Below are positions 10,001-20,499 of a DNA stretch of 64,000 bases, one piece after another. This stretch comes from Halichondria panicea (taxonomy: Eukaryota; Porifera; Demospongiae; Suberitida; Halichondriidae). Each line of letters opens with the position of its first letter. Position 1 is the stretch's first letter. The DNA lies in assembly GCF_963675165.1 (NCBI RefSeq), contig NC_087391.1, positions 3,057,001-3,121,000 of the forward strand, read 5' to 3'. The notes beneath the pieces are model-generated. The model did no database searches, had not been told where the DNA came from, and saw only the letters and a list, made by a program, of their open reading frames with translations. The translations under genes and the position numbers were made by a program.

Positions 10001-10886
10001 ACTGTAGCTCCACCCCTGAAAGTCACATGACTTTAAAAACACATTCAACATGTTCCTTCATTATAAGACTACATTATTGCAAACAGTTTATATTGTATGT
10101 AACCATCCAAAAGATATAATCACATATACAAGATTCCCCAGCCATAGACACAGGCAGCTCATACACACTACATGTACAAGGACACTCATTCTCAGCAGTA
10201 TGTAGACTACATTGTAGTATCTGAAAACTATCTCGTTTATTCAGCTATTTGTTCATGATCTATATCTGGAGACCACATATACAAGAAATCCACAATAAAT
10301 CCCAATAATTAATTGAGCCATCCTTAACATCCTTAACAACACTGAGAATTTATTGTGACCTATAATTATAATTGACCTATAATCATAATTGTCTCGTGGG
10401 TCACTGTACATAGACGAATTCTTATGCCTAGGCGTTCCTGCTTGCTTCCAAGGTTTCAATTCAATTAGGCTGACTACTCATTAGGCTCACTGTGTACATG
10501 TACAGTGGTTGATTGCATAATAATGTTCTGACCTTTTCAGGGGAAAGCAAAGGCTTGTTGGGTTTATGAGTGTACTGTTTACTTGTGTAAGGACATTTTC
10601 TTCCCAACATAATAGGCTTGTTGGTTGCCCTAGCTAGGATTAGGTCACAATTTGTCATTAGTTGGCTTGTGTGTTTGCCTGTGATATTCTGTGCCCAAAG
10701 TTGAATCTTTTTATGAACTCCCAGTTTGTTGTAGGATCACAATTGTGCATGTAAGTTTGCTTGTGGGAGCCTATACATAATTATGTCTAAGGGTGAGATG
10801 TACTGTACTTTGTGTATGGCTGTTCTCAGTATACTTCTTTAGGTTTGTTGGCTTGTGAGTTAGTGCTGTGCAGAGTTAGTGCTGTG
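10001..10886. other. no recognisable gene
   Basis: AT-rich sequence with scattered stops in all frames. Short reading frames on the minus strand at 10253-10658 have no recognisable motifs. Phrases such as GGCTTGTTGG and TTAGGTCAC recur with 11690-11890, so this may be old repeat sequence. Confidence 0.5.
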
Positions 10887-11393
10887 CAGAGGAGTAGGAA
10901 GATGTTTTTGTAAGAGGGTGCTGATGTGGCCTCCTGTGGCTGGAGGCCACTGAAAAATCTGGGGTCCGGGGGCTTGCCCCTGGAAAATTTTGGCATTCTA
11001 CATTCCGGTATAAAATTCTCAGTATCAAAATTTGCCCAAATAATTAATTCTACGTGAGTTTACCTGGATAAATTGTTCTGCTATTATAATATACTATACA
11101 ATAAGGTTCATGTTCGTCATCAGGTTCATGTTCATTTAAAAGATGTTTGCTACAATGTGGTTCATCTAGCTGACCTTTGTACTGTGTACGTAACTATGCT
11201 AGTATAGCTAGCTAGCTCAGTAACTATTAGCTACTAGCTCGACTACTAGCTAGCTAGCTGCTTATATCAAGCTAGCTAGTAGTATCTAGCTGTTCTAGCT
11301 AGCTGTTCTGAACTTCATGGAGCAAGTAGGTAAGGTAGCATGAGATAAGGGGGTGCTCCAGCACCCTGAGCACCCGTGCTTCCTACGCCACTG
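10887..11393. mobile_element. non-autonomous hAT element (507 bp), same family as 3777-4396
   Basis: The right end ...TTCCTACGCCACTG and the left end CAGAGGAGTAGGAAG are imperfect inverted repeats of the CAG..CGTAGCCAG type. Perfect 5-bp direct repeats CTGTG flank it (10882-10886 and 11394-11398). The inside again contains long CTAGCTAG-rich stretches near 11200-11300 and a GGGGTCCGGGGGCTTGCCCC block near the left end. There is no transposase. Confidence 0.8.
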
Positions 11394-11472
11394 CTGTGTT
11401 ACATGTATCTACCCAATTTTTAGTGTGCTGTCTGTTCAATTATAATTATGTGGCTGAATGTTATTACCTTAA

Positions 11473-11677
11473 GGTTGGTATTATTGGCGGGTACTAATTT
11501 TAGCGGTTTGCTGAGATACTGCATTTGGCGGGTACTAATTTTAGCGATTTTGTTTAATATTACTCTCTAATTGTACGTAATGCTGACGTGTTTGTATTAT
11601 TAGCGAGTGGTTGATTTAGCGAAAAAATGTTAATTCGCTAAATTCGCTAAAATAACAACCCGTTAATAATACCGACC
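11473..11677. mobile_element. MITE (205 bp) flanked by TTAA
   Basis: TTAA lies at 11469-11472 and 11678-11681. Inverted repeats of about 35-40 bp begin GGTTGGTATTATTGGCGGG and close ...AATAATACCGACC. The motif TACTAATTTTAGCG occurs twice in the left half and TTCGCTAAA occurs in the right half. The TTAA target suggests mobilisation by a piggyBac or Kolobok transposase. The ends do not match either piggyBac family in this window. Confidence 0.8.
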
Positions 11678-11888
11678 TTAAGGTATTCAATTTAGTGTGT
11701 GTATTGATTGCATGATAATCTTTTGATCTTTTAGGCACCACCCTAAACAAAGATTACATTTAAAATTCAATTCTTTATGGCTGGCTTGTTGGCTGGCGTT
11801 TGTCAGGTTCTGTGCTACTTGTGTGTAAGAACCATTGATTCTAGAGGTGATCTGCTTGGTTGGTAATACTTTTTCTTCTCTGTGAAAC

Positions 11889-12276
11889 AATCGTCACTGC
11901 TATCTGCCATGGTACCACCACCATCTTATGGGTCTGAGAAGTCCTACTCACTGTCACTACTATCCAAGATACCCAGGATACCTGTGTACAGAGGCCTCTT
12001 TGTTATTGTTGTACCATAGAATTAATTGTTATAATGTATGTTTGATATTGAATTTATATAAATACAAATTTCACACGAAATTTTAAGCAAATTTTTGATT
12101 GCTAACCTATGGTGATCGGACTTGGTATGGCTTCTGTTGACCTTCGAGAGAAGCCTTGCAAGGTTGTAGCTTACCACAAATTAAATAAGAGTAGAGTAAT
12201 GTGCAGTTGACGCAAATATGCGTCATCCGCGGTTAACAGCTTATTCCTTAATGACGCAAATTTGCGTCAACCGCGG
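11889..12276 (-). mobile_element. right-end remnant of a piggyBac element related to 923-6710
   Basis: This stretch parallels 6232-6710. It has an acidic first-exon fragment on the minus strand ending at CAGAGGCCTCTTTGT, the same AT-rich spacer, and GACGCAAATATGCGTCATCCG. It also has the palindrome GACGCAAATTTGCGTC, and it ends in CCGCGG next to TTAA at 12277-12280. The 5' exon is damaged. I could not find a matching left end, so the copy is probably truncated. Confidence 0.75.
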
Positions 12277-12457
12277 TTAATTTCAAGCCCTTATGTTCGG
12301 CTAAGTAGGCAGAAAACAAATCATCATGTGGATAGTGGTCATGTGACATAAATGAATGAAATAGAAATCATCATGTGACATGTGACATAAATGAAGTAAA
12401 CAAATCAAATAGAGATGGAAGGTGACAGGACTGCAGGTTAGGCTAACTATTGGGTAC

Positions 12458-12609
12458 TACCCAGAGGAGGTACGACATGCGTGCCTCGATTAGGCTAATT
12501 ACCTCTGCAATAACGTTGAACGTGGGCGTAACCACGCCTTGATTATCTGCCCACGCTCAACGTTATTGCAGAGGTAATTAGCCTCATCGAGGCACGCGTC
12601 CTCTGGGTA
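12458..12609. mobile_element. 152-bp fold-back MITE
   Basis: TACCCAGAGGA...GCGTGCCTCGAT at the left is mirrored by ATCGAGGCACGCGTCCTCTGGGTA at the right. The match continues inward through GGCTAATTACCTCTGCAATAACGTTGA...GTGGGC, giving arms of about 60 bp around a ~20-base centre. It would fold as one long hairpin. It holds no reading frame. Confidence 0.82.
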
Positions 12610-12744
12610 CTACCTGATTCTTCCAGGTACTACCTCAAAAAGGAATTTCACACTTATTAAAACGGCAATAAAAACGGCAATAAAAAGCAATTGGCAATAG
12701 TGTGCAAAAACAAGAATAAAATGTGAGTGCAACAGCCTATAAAT

Positions 12745-13405
12745 TTAAAGTGGGTACTGCTCAGCTATACTTTCTAAAAGTTTTTCAAGTAAATCCAATG
12801 CTCCAAACCTTCTTCTCCACAGAAACTCAATAAGATATGTGGGGAAGAGGTTACTTGAAGTATTCATGACTCCTTGCTTTCTCATCATTCGTTTAGTGCA
12901 TGACCAATGTCCCTCTACACTCTGGGTGTGAGCCCCGGTCACTGGATCAACGAAGTCGTTCACTGTTTCGTTCACTGTTTGGTGGGTGTATCCAGAGATG
13001 CCAACGTCGAAGTACGCACGCCATTCAGTAGGCTCAACGAAGTCGTTCACTGTTTGGTGGGTGTATCCAGAGATGCCAACGTCGAAGTAGGCACGCCATT
13101 CAGTAGGCACGCCATTCATCAGATATGACAGTTGTTCCAGGCCTGATATAAGTTTGGATTATTGGCATGAGAGTTTGCTTCGTCTTGTCAGGAACGACCA
13201 CCATGAAAGCATTGGATGTTCCTCGCTCTATACCACCAAACACCCAGTGGCCATCCGTGACCCGCCCACGATTGTACACCATATTTATGTACAATTTATT
13301 TATGTACAATTTCTGTTTCAGGGTGAGCAACAGCCTTCTCAAACCCACCCACAACGAGCACAAGAAGAGTGGATGCTCATATGCCAGAGAACAGCAAATC
13401 TTCAA
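12745..13405 (-). pseudogene. Merlin (IS1595/ISXO2-like) transposase fragment with internal duplication
   Basis: The minus-strand translation shows the ISXO2-like DDE fold. It reads VTDGHWVFGGIERGT, then TTVISDEWRAY with the second catalytic Asp, then YTHQTVN..FVDPVTGAHTQ, then VEGHWSCTKRMMRKQGV with the Glu. The stretch EWRAYFDVGISGYTHQTVN is present twice (about 13119-13020 and 13045-12950), and a third partial FVNETVN repeat is embedded. The N-terminal part is missing upstream of YNRGR, and frames shift near 13110. The internal duplication separates the catalytic residues, so the protein would be inactive. Terminal repeats were not found. Confidence 0.85.
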
Positions 13406-13626
13406 CCAGGCAGCAAGAGGACTTTGATTGGACAGCAGCTGCCCAATGCTATCCCAGCTCGGACGAGATGCCTACATTTGTACATTTGTCAGGCTTCTGC
13501 TCAGCAGTTTCCTGCGCTCTTGCCTGTTGCTCTTGCTCCCTCCTTTCTTGTTTCCTTTTGTTGTTAGTGTCGTGCCGTGCCCATGCGCGGTAAAGGTACA
13601 AAAAACAAATATCGTGCCGGTCCATG

Positions 13627-13653
13627 ACACACACACACACACACTCACACACA

Positions 13654-13695
<42 letters not shown>
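13627..13695. repeat. (CA)n microsatellite
   Basis: About 69 bases of CA dinucleotides with two ACTC interruptions. Long apparent reading frames across it on either strand are an artefact of the repeat. Confidence 0.97.
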
Positions 13696-13699
<4 letters not shown>

Positions 13700-13779
13700 A
13701 AATTGCAACATCACTACGAAGGGACTCGCTTCGCTCGCCCAGCTGGGCATGGCTGTTCAAGTGTCGGGTCACGCCCAGC

Positions 13780-14000
13780 TATGTTGCACAAATTTACATT
13801 TGAAACTGTATGTACATCTTCTTCACCATGCAATCATGTACACTATGCAAGTAGAGAGTATCGTTTGCATGTACACTTCACCATGCAAATTCACCATGGA
13901 GATCGCATGTACACCGAGTATCATTTGCTTCACCATGCAAATGAGAGAATCATTTGCATGTACACCTTCACCATGACCATGCAAATAATTGCATGTACAA
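13780..14000. repeat. cluster of CACCATGCAAAT / ATTTGCATGTACA motifs
   Basis: ATGCAAAT or its complement recurs near 13880, 13934, 13951 and 13978, with close variants at 13829, 13848, 13865 and 13992. They are usually embedded in TTCACCATGCAAAT or ATTTGCATGTACA. The copies occur in both orientations within 220 bp. ATGCAAAT is the octamer bound by POU-type homeodomain proteins in animals. A regulatory role here is only a possibility, since a decayed tandem repeat would look the same. Confidence 0.55.
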
Positions 14001-14089
14001 CGTAAATCACTTTAGTACTAAATAAAAAAAGGTGGGGTTGTAACCTGTGTGTGTGTGTGCTCAGGTAGGTTAAGGTTACGGTACAGTGT

Positions 14090-14510
14090 TTCTCCAAACC
14101 TTGTATGAATCAAAACTAAATGCAATGTGAACGTTGCTAGGATTGTCAGGAAAAGAAATTTGGCGTCCAATCATTTTTGTTTTGGTAGCCAATCCTTTCA
14201 CATTGTGTGCATTTTTTGCAGGTTATGTGTTTAAGGGAGCAAACACGCAAGTGTTGGATGTGTGGGTGGAAGTATTCCAAGTTATTCATGACCAGCAGAT
14301 AAAGACCAATGACTGTGTATTTACCCAACCTGTATTTCGATTTTAAAATTCCTTATCAACAGTAGGCCACTCGACTGTACATGTTCATGACGTTGTAACG
14401 GATTGGAGTTATGCATTGTTTCTTCGCTTTTTCTTTTCCTGGCAACTAGCAACGTTCACATTGCAAATGTTTAGTGTTGATTCCCTTTCTTTTTTCATAC
14501 AGTAGTACAA
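14090..14510. repeat. inverted-repeat block (copy 1), related to 19115-19720
   Basis: AATGCAATGTGAACGTTGCTAGG near 14120-14150 faces CCTGGCAACTAGCAACGTTCACATTGCAAATG near 14430-14470. Next to the right arm stands CATGACGTTGTAACGGATTGG, which recurs at 19570. The arms flank about 250 bases without a convincing gene. Both this block and copy 2 are followed by the same downstream repeat. Confidence 0.65.
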
Positions 14511-15250
14511 TTATAAATTAATGTGACGTTGATTATCGTCCTGTAATATTTAAGTGGTCGTTGGACAGAATTATATTATACCCAGGCCGCACTTCACTCA
14601 GGGCCTTCTTTTCTCGTGAAATACCTATGAGGATGAAACCTATGAGGAACATCAAGAAGCAAGAGAAGTTCAAAAAGAGAAGACAGGACTGGAATAAACA
14701 TTATTTTTATTCAGTCATTTATCTATGATAAAAATAATGGCAGCCATGTTTATACTACTTCCAAGTGCAAAAGCCTATGTCAGTGCATACGTCTAGCATA
14801 CCTGAACTGGAGCTGAGCTGAAGAAAGGTGACGCCCTCCTCATAAGTTGCCTTGTGCGTTGCTGTGGCAGTTAAGAAAAGTGGAGCCTGAGAGGTCATCT
14901 GCCTCTTGGAAGCGAACGCAATTCTGAGAAAAACGCCCATGGTCCGGGTTCTAGTCGACTAGAGTGTATCTAGAATCTTCTGAACATGTCTGTACAAGGA
15001 GGAAATGCTTTCCAAGAATGTTACTCACTCACTCACTCACTCACTCACTCACTCACTCACTCACTCACTCAGTCAGTCAGACGAAACGCGGTGAAATATG
15101 AAAATATATATATAGTGCAATTTTTCAAATATCAATAGTATTGCATGAGAGACTATAATTTCACACCAGCTATCTGTCAACTCAGTTTCTTGCAGTCTAA
15201 ACACGAGTCAAAATTTGCAATAATTGAAAACACACTATTATTATTTGTAC
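14360..15250. repeat. dispersed repeat, copy 1 (homologous to 19560-20480)
   Basis: Shared landmarks in the same order and orientation are CATGACGTTGTAACGGATTGG, AAGAGAAGACAGGACT and GAGAGGTCATCTGCCTC. They continue with a 4-bp microsatellite ending AGTCAGTCAGAC, then GCGGTGAAA, GTGCAATTTTT and GTTTCTTG. Identity is patchy, with indels. No protein domain was recognised. The two copies bracket the Mutator-like region. Confidence 0.72.
15022..15071. repeat. (ACTC)n microsatellite
   Basis: About twelve ACTC units at the same place in the dispersed repeat where copy 2 has ACTT-type units near 20238-20268. Confidence 0.95.
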
Positions 15251-15599
15251 ATTCCTGTGGCATATAATGGCCCTTGTGGTCTTGTAGTATTGTACACAAC
15301 TATGCTAGCAGCACTGTAGTACTAGGTAAGTAGGTAAGTAGGTATTATTTGATTACCATGTTCAGTGATAGATGAATTATGATGATTTTATGATGATGAT
15401 TATGATGATGTGTTGGTTGATCCCTGATACCACCATTAGTATAATAAAAGTTCCTTAATTTTGATAGTTGTAGTTCCCATCACCTATTGTCTCTGTTGAT
15501 ACGCTCGATGTGAATGTCTTTGTTTGTTCGTAGTACGAAATCACACCATTGTGTGTACATTTGACATTGTATTCTTTGTTTCAGTTGTATGTTATTTTA

Positions 15600-17045
15600 G
15601 CAGAAAAAGGATTTTTAATCTCAACTAGTCCTTGGGTCGTGGAGTCGCAATTGTTGTGCTCTGAAATGAACAAGCCACATGTCGCAAGCCACATGTTGAT
15701 GTGTTGTTTGTTCTTCCTTGTTCTTCCTTTTCTGAGCCATAACGTGTAGCTTCGTTAGCTTCGTTGCCTCTAAATGTGCTGTACAGTACTAGTACTATTC
15801 CTCCCACTCTCGATGCTGTAATTCTTTTCCTTCTCTCATACTTCCACTCTGCCTGTTGTCTTGTTTTCTTCTCAATTGTTTGTGCTTCTTCGCGACCACT
15901 TTTGTCTGGTAAAAAGCTGTGTGTACTTGCTTTTTCGTCTTTGTTCTTTTGCTTCATTTGTTCCTTTTCTCTTTCTGTCATTAGAGACTGTCTTAGCAGA
16001 ACGTTCTCTGTTCCTCAGGTCTGTGGTCCCCATTTTCTTCCAAGGTTCTGCCTAAGCCCTGCTCCCATGCAAGAGCCACTCTGTGATCAATTGATGACCT
16101 TCCCACCGTCAAATTTAGCAGCATCCAACATTCTGTTGTCTCGTTTCCTATCAGCTGAGATGCTTTGCTCACAAGTCGATTTAGTTGTACCTGAATGTCA
16201 TGGTAAAGTCGTGGGTCCACGTTTGTTGATGTGTGTCCACCTTGTCGAGCTTCCAATCGTACCATCGGATCGTCATCAACAGTTTCACTCTCTTGTGTAG
16301 TAACTTACACTTGCCTCAATTAATGTTATGTTTTTATTCTGTAGGTCTGAACTCACCATCAAGCACGTCATCATTGTCTTCGCTGGAAGTTGACGGTTGA
16401 GATGTGGACTGAGTGAGGATATTGTTGCGGATGAGAGCTTGTCTTGTGCTGTAGCTTGTCTTGTGCTGTCTTACAAAAGTCAGGGCTGCAGTCATCGTGA
16501 AAGCCAAAACAAGTCCATTCTGCAAGTCACCATTCTGCAAGTCACGTTTGAGTGATATCAGGGCCTTCTTCGGGTCGCTCTCCGTACTCCTCATCCTGAT
16601 TGCAGCTCGAGCAGCAGACACTTTCTAGCGTAAGTCCACCAGTTCCCTGCATCTCGGTAACACTTGCAAGCGCTTCTTGATGGCATGTCCCCACCCTGGA
16701 ACATTCTGTATGAGCGTAGGATGCACAGAACTATCTCCGACACAGAACTATCTCCGTCTCCTATAAAGTCTATGTACCGCACATGCTCTCCATTTCAGAA
16801 GATGAGTTGCGGAAACGGCATGGCAGTACTTATTTCGCACACGCCGCCGATAATGATGGCAACACCTGAGTTTGCATTGTAGGAGTGCCCTGCTTTGGCC
16901 ATTAAATTTTGCTCTCCGATATTTCTCTCAGTTGAGATGAAGCTCGCTTTTGTCATAGTGGGAATTCCCATTTGCTCCTCCAGCTGAGAATGACCACCCC
17001 CCGTAGCCATCTGCCCCCACACCGCAGCAAGATTGCACTCCCACC
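15600..17045 (-). pseudogene. Mutator-like transposase joined to a YqaJ-type exonuclease domain, degenerate
   Basis: The minus strand can be read in pieces from 17045 down. The first piece (17045-16860) has WGQMATGGGHSQLEEQMG, FISTERNIGE and SYNANSGVAIIIGG. The next (16782-16650) has RYIDFIGDGDSSV, then in a shifted frame HPTLIQNVPGWGHAIKKRL. Then comes AARAAIRMRS...KALISLKRDLQNG with FGFHDDCSPDFC in another frame. The 16265-15993 piece has LVSKASQLIGNETTECWM. The last piece (15981-15600) has EKKTRQQAEWKYERRKRITASRVGG, an ATRYGSE motif and GLVEIKNPF, matching the start and core Glu-x-Lys motif of the YqaJ/lambda-exonuclease fold. The first blocks resemble the animal Mutator-like transposase domain as I remember it. 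Several breaks are caused by short direct duplications (for example ACAGAACTATCTCCG twice near 16728-16757). It is dead. Confidence 0.75.
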
Positions 17046-17690
17046 TAAAAACAGAAAGTCTTTATGATTTGTGTGCATGTTTATGGAATAACCCTTAACT
17101 TTCTTTGATGTGTTCCAATTGCCTTCAAGATTGAAGCCAGTCCATCTCTACTCTCTCCACACAAAGAAATTGAGCGTTGTGTCAGGTAAGGTACTATTGA
17201 AGTTTATCTAAATGTTTCCTATTAATTTTGTTTTTTGCTCCACTGTTTTTGTCAGCACCGGTACCGGTCATGGACCACTTCTTCACATACACATGCCCAT
17301 TTTTGATTTTGTTTTCCTTATTCCCCATCTCATAGATCTCATAGAAAAGCTCTCTTTTGTATGCATCTATGTTTTCAATGTCCCCGCTGCGTTGGTAGCT
17401 TAGATTAGATTACTTTTGTCGTCAAAATTTAGTTCTATCTATTTATATGAAGGAAGCGACACGAAGAGAAATGTTGAAAATTGTTAAGCCAGCCGTAGCT
17501 AGCCTTCCGTTTATAAAGAAATCGAGCGTAGTTTACCACCTACTCGTGGCTTTGTGTCGCCGTATCTATCTGTCAAGAAACCTTGCTTGAAGTGCCTATT
17601 CTCACATAAAATGACAACAAAAATTGATATCCTCTGTCCCTCTGTCTCTGTCTCATTCATGTATCTGCCCAGTTTGATTGTCCTCTTGCT
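17046..17690. other. no firm gene
   Basis: Intron-like or flanking sequence upstream of the Mutator-like fragment. A 98-residue minus-strand frame at 17807-17511 overlaps the plus-strand candidate and shows no motif I recognise. Confidence 0.4.
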
Positions 17691-19113
17691 TGTACAGATA
17701 TCTTCATCATGTCTATTTACTATCAGTGCAGTGGATCTGGACCAACTGCACCTCAGAACAAACGTGTCTTTCCATTTTATATACGTGGACGTTGGGCAGC
17801 TGTACAAGGGGGTGGATATCTAGGAGATGTCCTTGTTGGTGTGCCTCACAGGATGTATTATCACCTGGCCATCAACTGCCATCAACTACATCCCACCTCC
17901 TGGGTATTCACTCCTTTGGAGGCACAAGCTGGTCAAAGTAAGATATCAATAAAACTACACAACTTACTGTATAGGACCATAAAGTATCCAGTGTTGTACC
18001 TGACGGAAGTGGTCGGCATGACTGTGGAAGGATTGTTTTCCGAGGTGTTTGCCCGTGGAATATGTACAATTGTATACACCAGTAATCAAGCCCTTCGCTG
18101 GACATTTCCCGTTCCAGTCCATGCCATATTTGGTGGCAGCACTGATTGGTAACAATCCCAGGCCAGGGTTTGAGAACGTATTTCAACACATCTAAACTAG
18201 AGTGAGATTGATATCAAAACTCTACGAAACAATTGCCAGCCAATACAATGAGGCCGTGTTTGGTGGAGAGGGCCAAGTGGATTGCAGACTAAGACTAATC
18301 CCCTGGTTAGCCGTATTAGCCGTATCGTTGAAAACCGGCTCATCATTAAGGTATAGGTATATCGTTAACAGCACATGTGGTATTTTTATATGGACTGCAG
18401 GTTCCATCAGCCGACATCGTTGGGTACGGACTTAGGCTAGTTGACGAAATGTATCAGCTGTATCAGCCGCTTCGTTTGTGTTACACTGGTGCCTTACAGC
18501 GAGCTGGTGTATCGAGGCAAGTTATTTTGGCGACCGTAATGTTGGCTGCTAAAAGGTAGCCGAGGCTGAACAATTATAATATTTTGTACGCAGAGCGAGC
18601 ACTCCATACGCACTCTTTGCGAGTTCAGCCGTACTTTCACAAGAAACGGCTATACTTAGGCGGCGACCTCAGCCTCGCTGGCTCTGGCCTCAAGGTAATG
18701 CTAGTCAGCTGGGCCAAGGTATGGTTCCCCGTGACTGGTGTCAAACGGCACTGCAAGGAGGTCATTATCAACCTTTTGAAGTTCTTTGGAACTTGCTGCC
18801 CATCGCAGATCTCAGTGTTCGCTGCCGAAAGGCTGCTGATTGCAAGAGAGTGGCAAAATTAAGTGCCACGTCTATTGTTTATAAGCACGCACATTATAAC
18901 AGCCAATATTATCATAGGCACGTGTTGGCTCAGGAATACGTTCGAACCGCGTTTGACCGACGTAGGTTAGAATTGTCATCCAGAGTCAGCATCACCTGTG
19001 ATATGCTATTCTCCGAAGTAGCAAGGCTACTCAGCAATGAGTACTTGCTGCTTCCCCTACGAGCGACACACAACGGGAAACTGTCCTACACAAAGGACAG
19101 ATACGAGTATTGA
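17690..19113 (+). CDS. unidentified multi-exon coding region
   Basis: Several open segments follow one another on the plus strand with plausible splice sites. The first is 17709-17939, after TTGTACAG and before GTAAGA, reading KRVFPFYIRGRWAAVQ and VLVGVPHRMYYHLAINCHQL. The second is about 18200-18350 (LYETIASQYNEAVFGGEGQV). The third, 18409-18559, follows GACTGCAG and reads LRLVDEMYQLYQPLRLCYTG. The last ends with a stop at 19111-19113 and reads HYQPFEVLWNLLPIADLSVR and YYHRHVLAQEYVRTAFDRRR. I do not recognise a domain. It is transcribed towards the second repeat block and away from the Mutator-like gene, so it could be a second gene of the same element. A chance origin of some segments cannot be ruled out. 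Confidence 0.4.
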
Positions 19114-19114
19114 T

Positions 19115-19720
19115 CGCTGCAACACTAACCTTATCCGACTAGAAAAACATTTGCAATGTGAAAAATTGCTAGGATTGGCCAGGGGAACCACAAAAAAGCG
19201 TGGGAACAAGAAATCAGACGAGAGCATAACTCCAATCCGTTACAACGTCAATCACATGTATATACTGGTAGTTTTCCCATGTTTTCCCAGCCAATATGCC
19301 ACGCAATTTTTACTGGTGGAGTGATGACCAATCCCTATATATATTTATTATACATCCATTTTAGAATGTGGGGCACATAATCATGATGATTTGTGATGAA
19401 TTGATGTTCCTAATACATGCAGTGTTGAGCACAGGTACACACAGTCCATCCATGCGTAGTAACATGCACGGACCGTACTGGTGACTGCATGGAATGATGT
19501 GGTGGATGGAAGCTGATAGGTGGATCTGGAACACAGTCTATTATTTAATATACTATGTATTGTACATGTTCATGACGTTGTAACGGATTGGAGTTATGCT
19601 CTCGTCTGATTTCTTGTTCCCACGCTTTTTTGTGGTTCCCCTGGCCAATCCTAGCAATTTTTCACATTGCAAATGTTTTTCTAGTCGGATTCCCTTTCTT
19701 TTTCAGTACAGTTTACGTAT
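19115..19720. repeat. inverted-repeat block (copy 2)
   Basis: From 19115 to 19275 the sequence runs GACTAGAAAAACATTTGCAA, GCTAGGATTGGCCAGGGG, GCGTGGGAACAAGAAATCAG, then CCAATCCGTTACAACGTCA. It is mirrored at 19565-19710. The arms are about 150 bp with few mismatches, separated by about 290 bp. One arm abuts the stop of the unidentified plus-strand coding region. Confidence 0.8.
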
Positions 19721-20480
19721 CATGACATGCATAAAGTGGAACGTCAAGAGGCAGTACAAGAAGAGAAGACAGGACTAATCAGATATCTTCTGGAATATCT
19801 CTGGACTAATAATTATAGTATAATGAGTAATAATTTATTGCTTGATAATTATGTTGAATTTGCGAATCAGTATTAAATGACAGCCATTTTAAGAGCATGA
19901 TATCTAGCCAGTGCATATAGCATGCCTGTCAGAGAAAGGGAGCTAGAGCTGAACAGTGTGAAGAAAAGGAACACCTCAGGCTCTGGAAAAGCACTGCTGC
20001 ACTGATTTTAGGCGCACGGTTTATTAGCCACGCCTATCTATTATTCCACAACGCAATTGCTGAGTCATTAAAGATGGCGGAATTGTCTAGGTAAGAGAAA
20101 TAGAGACTGAGAGGTCATCTGCCTCGTGGAAGCAATCGCAAATCTGAAGAAGCGCTTTGTAATCCAGGTTGTAGTCGTTTGGAAACCCTGTGCAGAATGT
20201 CCTGGAGATGGCTGTACTTGGAGTAAATGCTGGGCAAGAAACTTACTTACTTACTCACTTACTTACTTAGTCAGTCAGACAAAGAGCGGTGAAACGTCGA
20301 AATAGTGCAATTTTTAAAATGAAAATATTCATTCATTAAAATGTTTATGGATTATGAAATGAGAGATACAAAGAGAGAAAAGGCTAAATAAACTATCTGT
20401 TCAGCCAGTTTCTTGATGTGGCCTTTCCCTGCAGAGATAGAACAGTTTGAACATGAGTCAAAATAATTGAAATATTGCTA
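19560..20480. repeat. dispersed repeat, copy 2 (homologous to 14360-15250)
   Basis: It has the same order of landmarks as copy 1. The internal A/T-rich part differs, and an extra segment (about 19975-20095, including AGATGGCGGAATTG) is present only here. No gene is recognised. Confidence 0.72.
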
Positions 20481-20499
20481 AACACGGGCAAACCCACTG

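Noticed and set aside
13428..13976. 182-residue plus-strand frame and two minus-strand frames over the CA repeat
   Set aside because: The frames stay open because of the CA/TG repeat and have no domain. The real signal upstream is the Merlin fragment on the minus strand.
15764..16300. 178-residue plus-strand frame
   Set aside because: It is antisense to the YqaJ/Mutator-like pieces, which carry recognisable motifs in the right order, so it is a shadow.
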